Assembly: GCF_027587375.1 (NCBI RefSeq)
Contig: NZ_JAMXIC010000011.1
Location: 1-64,000, forward strand
Source: Arthrobacter sp. B2a2-09
Lineage (GTDB): Bacteria > Actinomycetota > Actinomycetes > Actinomycetales > Micrococcaceae
Direction: 5' to 3'
DNA: 64,000 nt
In this document: piece after piece, positions 58,897 to 64,000 of the stretch
Numbering within the stretch: position 1 is the stretch's first letter
Layout of the letters: every line of letters begins with the position of its first letter
Notes under the pieces: generated by a model
Told to the model about the DNA's origin: nothing
Database searches by the model: none
The model's input: the letters and a program-made list of their open reading frames with translations, nothing else
Translations under genes and position numbers: made by a program

Positions 58897-60531
58897 ATGG
58901 ATATTTCTCCGGATAGACGTGCGCTGCTAAAGACAATTGGGCTCGGAGCGGCCAGCGTAGCCAGCATTTCGGTACTTTCGGCTTGCACTGCCGAATCCGC
59001 AAAGCCCGCGTCGCAGGCGTCGGCCGCACTGCTCCCGGCCCCGCCGGGGCAGATCGAACCGCTGCTGGACCGGGCTAGGGTCAACAATGCTTTGAGCAAG
59101 CTCGACGGTCTGATCCAAGACGCCATGGATAAAACCGGGTTGCCGGGGATGGCGGTGGCCGTGGTGTACCGGGACGAGGTGGTGTACTCCAAGGGCTTCG
59201 GCGTCAGGGAGATCGGGAAGCCGGAGCGGATCGGTCCTGACACGGTGTTCAAGCTTGCTTCGGTATCCAAGCCCCTGGCGTCAACCGTGGTGGCCGGCAT
59301 AGTGGGGAGGCAACTCCTCAAATGGACCGATCCCGTCATTGAATATGACAAGGGCTTTGCCCTCAAGGATGACTACGTCACGCGAAATGCCAGCTTTGCC
59401 GACCTCATGTCACACCAGAGCGGGCTGAAAACAGGGTCGGGTGATCTGCTGGAAGACCTCGGATTCGACCGCGCGTACATCCTCAGCCACCTCAATCAGG
59501 AGCCGCTTGATACCTTCCGGTCCAGCTACAACTACAGCAATTTCGGCTACACGGCAGGCGGCGAGGCAGCCGCCAAAGCGATGAAAATGTCCTGGGAGGA
59601 TTTGGCCGACGAAATCCTGTTCCGGCCGCTGGGCATGTCAGCAAGCAGCTACCGCAACTCGGACTACGACAAAGCGTCGGACAAGGCAATCATTCACGTC
59701 CCGCTCGGGAACAAGCAATGGGCAGCGAAGTACCACCGCGACGCCGATTCCGAGGCTCCGGCTGGGGGTGCGAGTTCCTCTGTGCGGGATCTGGCGCAAT
59801 GGCTCCGGCTGCAACTCGGCAACGGCAGTTATGGCGGCAAGCCCGTCATCGATCCAACCGCGCTCCAAACGACCCACGTTCCGCATGCGGTTTCCGGACC
59901 TGCGCCGGCTCCGGCCGTCCGTTCCCGCTTCTATGGGCTGGGCTGGAACGTCTCCTATGACGATCAGGCCCGTGTCCAGCTGGGACACTCCGGTGCGTTC
60001 AATCTTGGCACCGCCACCGCTGTTGCCATGCTCCCCGGCGAGCAGCTGGCCATTGTGGCCCTGACCAACGGGCGCCCGCAGGGCATTCCTGAAGCAATCA
60101 CCGCAGGTTTCCTGGACGCAGCGCAGCACGGCGTACCCACAGTCGATTGGCTGGCATTCACCGCTGGCGTCTTCAAGCAGATCGATGCCTCCGAGAAACC
60201 AAAGGTCGACTACACCAAAGTTCCCACCAACCCTGCTCCGGCCAGGGCAAACGTTACGTACACGGGCACATATGCCAACCCCTACTACGGCCCGCTCGTG
60301 GTCCTCGACCAGGACGGAAAACTCGCGCTCAAGATGGGACCAGCCGGCAGCCCCACCACCTTCCCACTCACCCACTTTGACGGCGACACTTTCAGCTTTG
60401 AATCCATCGGAGAGAACGGCAACGGTCTGGCGGGGGCAATTTTTGCAGCTAGCAGCGGCGGTCCGTCGCCAAGCGTCACCCTAGACTTCTACGACAGCAC
60501 CGGACTGGGGACATTCACGCGGGCCGAATAG
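58897..60531 (+). CDS. Tat-exported serine hydrolase lipoprotein (class C beta-lactamase family), 544 aa
   Basis: Signal DRRALLKTIGLGAASVASISVLSAC has a twin-arginine-like start and a lipobox (Cys at about residue 29). The beta-lactamase/transpeptidase-like domain has S-x-x-K in FKLASVSKPL (about residues 125-134), Y-x-N in YNYSNFGYTAGG (about 210), and HSG in QLGHSGAFN (about 365), in the right order. A C-terminal lipocalin-like DUF3471 region (ANVTYTGTYANPYYGPLVVLDQDGKLALKMG) closes it. It may act as a peptidase, esterase or D,D-peptidase. True antibiotic resistance is not implied. Confidence 0.9.
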   Translation: MDISPDRRALLKTIGLGAASVASISVLSACTAESAKPASQASAALLPAPPGQIEPLLDRARVNNALSKLDGLIQDAMDKTGLPGMAVAVVYRDEVVYSKGFGVREIGKPERIGPDTVFKLASVSKPLASTVVAGIVGRQLLKWTDPVIEYDKGFALKDDYVTRNASFADLMSHQSGLKTGSGDLLEDLGFDRAYILSHLNQEPLDTFRSSYNYSNFGYTAGGEAAAKAMKMSWEDLADEILFRPLGMSASSYRNSDYDKASDKAIIHVPLGNKQWAAKYHRDADSEAPAGGASSSVRDLAQWLRLQLGNGSYGGKPVIDPTALQTTHVPHAVSGPAPAPAVRSRFYGLGWNVSYDDQARVQLGHSGAFNLGTATAVAMLPGEQLAIVALTNGRPQGIPEAITAGFLDAAQHGVPTVDWLAFTAGVFKQIDASEKPKVDYTKVPTNPAPARANVTYTGTYANPYYGPLVVLDQDGKLALKMGPAGSPTTFPLTHFDGDTFSFESIGENGNGLAGAIFAASSGGPSPSVTLDFYDSTGLGTFTRAE

Positions 60532-60551
60532 TCGCGAAGTTTGAGCTCTAT

Positions 60552-60580
60552 TTGAACTGACTAGTCAGTTCAGTTACGAT
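60552..60580 (+). promoter_or_regulatory. Promoter with overlapping perfect TetR-type operator
   Basis: -35 TTGAAC (60552-60557) and -10 TACGAT (60575-60580) are 17 nt apart. A perfect 20-bp palindrome with half-site TGAACTGACT (60553-60572) covers the -35 and spacer. The TetR regulator at the end of this operon is the obvious candidate to bind it. Confidence 0.82.
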
Positions 60581-60615
60581 TGGAGCAGATAACAAGTTCT
60601 GCGAAAGGTCCAATT

Positions 60616-61344
60616 GTGCTGTCTGCACAGCAACTCCAGATCGACGGCCGCCGGGACGATCTCCTGCCTCCCACTTCCCTCGAAGCGAGGCGCGGCGAGC
60701 TCCTCTTGGTCAGCGGCGACGGTCAGGACCAGCGCACGGCATTGGCACTTGCGCTGAGCGGCCGGATGAAACCCAGCAAAGGCCTCCTGACCTGGGACAA
60801 CTCCGCGAAGACCAAGAATATCCGGGCCGCGAGCGCCCTGATTGACGCTCCCGGCGTCAACGAGCCCGAGCAGCACTTGAGCGTCCGCGACCTCGTTACC
60901 GAAGACCTCTCCCTCATCCCCCGCCGCTACCGTGGCGCCCTCCTGAGCAAGCCGTGGCTCAAGGTCAACCGCTTCGAGGACATCGCCGGGCTGTGGATTG
61001 AGCAGCTCCCCGCGGACCGCCGCCTCGAGCTCCTGATGGCCCTGTCCCTCGCGGATCCCGCCCTCGATCTCCTGGTGCTCGATTCCCCGGACCGGCACGG
61101 CGCGAACCCTGCGGACTGGCTCCCGCGGCTTGAGCGGTTGGCGTACGACGCCGGGCGGCCGCTCGCCGTCGTCGCAGTCGTCTCTGCCCTCCCGGACAGC
61201 TGGGACGGACCGGCCGCGGTGATTGGCAACTCGGTCAGCCACACCGCGGCGGCACCCGAGCCCGCGGCACCGGCCGAACCCCTCGAAACCGCGCAAGAAG
61301 ATCCCGAAGAAGTACCCGAAACCCTGCAAAGGACCGCAAAGTGA
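60616..61344 (+). CDS. Degenerate ABC-like ATPase partner of YhgE/Pip protein, 242 aa
   Basis: The fold of an ABC ATPase is recognisable (SLEARRGELLLVSGDG, QRTALALALSGRMKPSKGLLTWD, LADPALDLLVLDSPDRHGANP as a Walker B-like strand). However, the Walker A sequence is SGDGQDQRTAL, lacking the essential Lys, and no LSGGQ signature is seen, so ATP hydrolysis is doubtful. The tail is Ala/Pro/Glu-rich. The GTG start is chosen with aaagg 7 nt upstream; an upstream TTG is possible. The stop overlaps the next start (GTGA). Confidence 0.75.
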   Translation: MLSAQQLQIDGRRDDLLPPTSLEARRGELLLVSGDGQDQRTALALALSGRMKPSKGLLTWDNSAKTKNIRAASALIDAPGVNEPEQHLSVRDLVTEDLSLIPRRYRGALLSKPWLKVNRFEDIAGLWIEQLPADRRLELLMALSLADPALDLLVLDSPDRHGANPADWLPRLERLAYDAGRPLAVVAVVSALPDSWDGPAAVIGNSVSHTAAAPEPAAPAEPLETAQEDPEEVPETLQRTAK

Positions 61345-63377
61345 CTGTTCTGCGGCTGGCCCGCTCCGAACTCAAGCGCATGACCGGCGGGCTCCTGCCT
61401 AAGCTGACCATCCTCGCTCTGACCATGGTGCCCCTGCTCTACGGAGCCGTGTATCTGTACGCGAACTGGGATCCTTACGGCAACCTCAACCAGATCGACG
61501 CTGCCCTGGTCGTCGAGGACGCGGGAGCCCAGCCGGCCAACGGCCCCGAACTGCAGGCGGGCCAGAAGGTTGCCGACAGCCTCGTGGAGAGCCACGTCTT
61601 CAACTGGCAGCGGGTGACCACCACGGCAGAAGCCGACGCCGGCGTGGAATCCGGCAAGTACGCCTTCGCCCTGAAGATTCCGAAGGACTTTTCCAGCAAC
61701 CTGGTCTCGCCCGGCAGCTTCGACGCCGCCAACCAGGCGATGCTCAACGTCACCACCAACGACGCGAACAACTACCTCCTGAGCACCATCGTGGACAAAC
61801 TCACCACCGCAGTGCACTCCACCGTGGCCAAGGAAGTTGGCGAGGAAACCGCCAACCAACTCCTCACGGGCTTCGGCACCATCCACGCCTCCATCGTCAA
61901 AGCGTCCGACGGCGCCTCCCAGCTCGCCGACGGCGTCGGCAAGCTCAGTGACGGGGCGGCCACCCTCCACGACGGCACCAGCAAGCTCAGCAGCGGCGCG
62001 TCCGAGCTCCTGGCGGGCCAAAACAAGTTGCGCGACGGCGCGAATCAGTTGAACGACGGCGCCGGGCAGCTCAGCGCGGGGCTCACCGAACTGAAGAACA
62101 AGACCGCGTCCCTCCCGGCCGACTCCCAGAAGCTCGCCGACGGCGCCGCCCAAGTAGCCGCCGGAAACGCGCAGCTGAACGCGAAAGTCCAGGACGTCGT
62201 CGGGCAGCTTTCAGCGTTCGACGCCGGAGCGAGGGATCGCGTGGTGGCCTCCAACGCGAGGCTCGTGTCAGCCGGGGTCATCACCCAGGACCAGGCGAAC
62301 AAAATCCTGGCCGACTTCGACACCGCCGCCGCATCCGCCCCGGTGACCGATGCCAAAGCCAAGATCTCGGCTGATGCAGCGCAGATCCAGCAGCTTTCAG
62401 ACGGGTCGGCCGCGGTCAGTGCGGGCGCCGCCAAGCTTGCGGGTGCCACGCCAGCGCTGACGGGCGCCATCGGCCAGGCCTCGGCAGGCGCGGACCAGCT
62501 CAGCTCGGGCGCTTCCACCCTGGCCGCTGGCGAACAGTCTGCCGTCAACGGCACGGCGGCTCTCGCGGACGGTGCGGCAAAGCTCGACGACGGCGCGGCG
62601 CAGCTTGCCAGCGGTGCCGCGACGGCCGCGGACGGATCCCGCACCTTGGCGAGCGAGTTGGCGAAGGGCGCAGGCAAGGTCCCGAACCCGAACGACGCCC
62701 AAAAGAGCGAGGTGTCCAAGGTGATCGCGGATCCTGTGGCGGTCAACAATGTTTCCCAGGCCAAGGCAGGGTCTTACGGCGCGGGCCTCGCCCCGTTCTT
62801 CCTGACCCTGTCCCTCTGGATCGGCGTGTTCATGCTTGTCCAGGCGATGCGGCCCATCACGCAGCGGGCCTTGGCCTCGAACGCTCCGTCGTGGAAAATC
62901 GCCGTCGGCGGCTGGCTCCCGTTCTTCGTGGTGTCCGTGCTGCAGGCAAGCATCCTCACACTCGTGGTGGACCTGGGGCTGGGCCTCAACGCGGCGCACC
63001 CGGTGTGGATGTGGTTGTTCATGCTGGCTGCTGTCATGGCGTTTACGGCACTCATCCAGGGCATCGTGGCATTGCTGGGGACTCCTGGAAAGTTCGTGGT
63101 GCTGATCCTGCTGGTCCTGCAGTTGGTGTCTTCCGGCGGAACGTTCCCGTGGCAGACCACACCCATGCCGCTGCACGTGGTGCACGAGATCATGCCGATG
63201 GGCTACGTGGTGACCGGCATGCGGCACCTGATCTACGGCGGCGACTTGTCCATGATCTGGCCGATTGTCCTGGGCCTGCTTGGCTACACTGTGCTGGGAG
63301 CCGCGCTTTCCACGCTGGCCGTCCGTAAGCACAAGTTCTGGACCCTCAAGACCCTGAAGCCGGAGATCGCGGTATGA
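61341..63377 (+). CDS. YhgE/Pip-family membrane protein, 678 aa
   Basis: A large membrane protein related to phage infection protein Pip and ABC-2-type exporters. One TM helix near residues 21-40 anchors a long extracytoplasmic region (about 45-470) with repeated GA-x-QL / DGA-x-x-L units predicted to form a long helical rod (LADGVGKLSDGAATLHDGTSKLSSGASELLAGQ and onward). Five TM helices follow from about residue 475 to 660. It probably exports a compound or senses the envelope with its ATPase-like partner. It overlaps both neighbours by four bases. Confidence 0.9.
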   Translation: MTVLRLARSELKRMTGGLLPKLTILALTMVPLLYGAVYLYANWDPYGNLNQIDAALVVEDAGAQPANGPELQAGQKVADSLVESHVFNWQRVTTTAEADAGVESGKYAFALKIPKDFSSNLVSPGSFDAANQAMLNVTTNDANNYLLSTIVDKLTTAVHSTVAKEVGEETANQLLTGFGTIHASIVKASDGASQLADGVGKLSDGAATLHDGTSKLSSGASELLAGQNKLRDGANQLNDGAGQLSAGLTELKNKTASLPADSQKLADGAAQVAAGNAQLNAKVQDVVGQLSAFDAGARDRVVASNARLVSAGVITQDQANKILADFDTAAASAPVTDAKAKISADAAQIQQLSDGSAAVSAGAAKLAGATPALTGAIGQASAGADQLSSGASTLAAGEQSAVNGTAALADGAAKLDDGAAQLASGAATAADGSRTLASELAKGAGKVPNPNDAQKSEVSKVIADPVAVNNVSQAKAGSYGAGLAPFFLTLSLWIGVFMLVQAMRPITQRALASNAPSWKIAVGGWLPFFVVSVLQASILTLVVDLGLGLNAAHPVWMWLFMLAAVMAFTALIQGIVALLGTPGKFVVLILLVLQLVSSGGTFPWQTTPMPLHVVHEIMPMGYVVTGMRHLIYGGDLSMIWPIVLGLLGYTVLGAALSTLAVRKHKFWTLKTLKPEIAV

Positions 63378-64000
63378 GCATGCAAGAGCCGGACGTCCCA
63401 GGGCTTCCGGAGACGGGCAGCCCGGGTCCCGGGCTCCCGGAAAAGAAGCTCCGCCCCGCTCGCACCAACGCGACCAAGCAGCGCCTCTTCGACGCTTCCA
63501 TGGAGCTGATCGGCGAGCGCGGCGCAGCAGGGGTCACGGTGGACGAGATCGCGGCCGCAGCCGGGGTGTCCAAGGGAACGGTCTATTACAACTTCGGCAG
63601 CAAGTCCGATCTGATCGCCCAGTTGCTGCGCCACGGCGTCGACATCATGCTCGGCCGGCTCCAGACCATCGAGGGCTTGCACGCCGATCCGCTCGAGGCC
63701 ATGGAAGCAATGCTCGGCAAAGCCATGGACTTCATGGACGACTACCCGTCCTTCGCGCGGCTCTGGATCAGCGAGAACTGGCGGACGCCCAGCGAGTGGG
63801 GCAAGCTCTTCGTCGAACTCCGCAGCGAGCTGCTGGGTGTGATTGGTGCGGCCATCGAAAAGGTCGCCGCCACGTACACCGTGGATACCGGCATTGCCCG
63901 GGGCAGTCTCGAGGCCGCAATGTTCGGAGCGATCTTCGTGGTGGGCCTTGACCGGCAGACGTACAACCCCGAGCGCACCCGCGAGCAGAGCATAGCGGCC
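63374..64000 (+). CDS. TetR-family regulator, 3' end beyond the window (209 codons seen)
   Basis: The ATG overlaps the stop of the YhgE/Pip gene (ATGA), and the frame is open to the window edge. Residues about 30-80 are the helix-turn-helix: TKQRLFDASMELIGERGAAGVTVDEIAAAAGVSKGTVYYNFGSKSDLIAQLL. The following part, MDFMDDYPSFARLWISENWRTPSEWG, belongs to the TetR_C_33-like ligand domain. As last gene of the operon it probably represses its own promoter at the palindrome at 60553. Confidence 0.92.
   Translation, partial: MSMQEPDVPGLPETGSPGPGLPEKKLRPARTNATKQRLFDASMELIGERGAAGVTVDEIAAAAGVSKGTVYYNFGSKSDLIAQLLRHGVDIMLGRLQTIEGLHADPLEAMEAMLGKAMDFMDDYPSFARLWISENWRTPSEWGKLFVELRSELLGVIGAAIEKVAATYTVDTGIARGSLEAAMFGAIFVVGLDRQTYNPERTREQSIAA

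Overview
The window is chromosomal DNA of a high-GC actinobacterium, most likely an Arthrobacter-group member of the Micrococcaceae. This rests on recognised protein families and gene pairings (Bpa proteasome activator, GTP-type PEP carboxykinase, YhgE/Pip exporter module, ExeM/NucH nuclease fused to a 5'-nucleotidase, pRiA4b ORF-3 family), GC-rich codon use, frequent GTG/TTG starts and many intergenic palindromes. No sequence search was run.

Layout. 1-8.2 kb is an accessory stretch of small orphan genes (lipoproteins, small membrane proteins, unknowns), a LysE-type exporter and two decayed loci: a frameshifted P-loop kinase remnant and a hipBA toxin-antitoxin remnant. 8.2-10.6 kb holds a stand-alone PheS-like ligase behind a strongly structured leader, then a membrane protein. 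10.8-16.6 kb has a DNA-binding protein, a STAS-domain protein, an aldo/keto reductase, bpa and a quinone oxidoreductase-PadR-GNAT run. 16.7-29 kb carries tRNA-Ser(TGA), divergent nirD/nirB with a GlnR-type box between them, a potassium channel, uppP, a VOC protein and a 1499-residue secreted nuclease/nucleotidase flanked by two copies of one palindromic repeat. 29-46.5 kb has an FAD protein, a prolyl oligopeptidase, tRNA-Ser(GCT), an MFS exporter coupled to a RecQ-type helicase with a phosphoribosyltransferase-like tail, manB, an nsrR-hmp nitric oxide module, a PEP/pyruvate-binding phosphotransferase with a TetR regulator, and pckG under a CRP-like site.

46.7-57.3 kb, after tRNA-Arg(ACG), reads as a complete sialic acid uptake and catabolism locus: nanR (FadR-type GntR), siaE-siaF-siaG-siaI (a peptide-type ABC importer in which one permease is fused to an ATPase), nanA, nanK and nanE. 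A perfect 21-bp operator-like palindrome precedes siaE, a 66-nt palindromic repeat lies between siaE and siaF, and a 396-bp MITE-like element lies between nanA and nanK. 57.4-64 kb has a disulfide oxidoreductase-type flavoprotein, a serine hydrolase lipoprotein, and a self-contained operon (degenerate ABC-like ATPase, YhgE/Pip membrane protein, TetR regulator) behind a perfect 20-bp palindrome that overlaps its promoter; the TetR gene runs off the right edge.

The window is rich in intergenic palindromes of at least four sequence families. Several supply the stop codon of an adjacent gene. The best candidates for unfamiliar biology are the PheS-like ligase with its structured leader, the RecQ-phosphoribosyltransferase fusion coupled to an exporter, and the repeat insertions inside the sialic acid locus.
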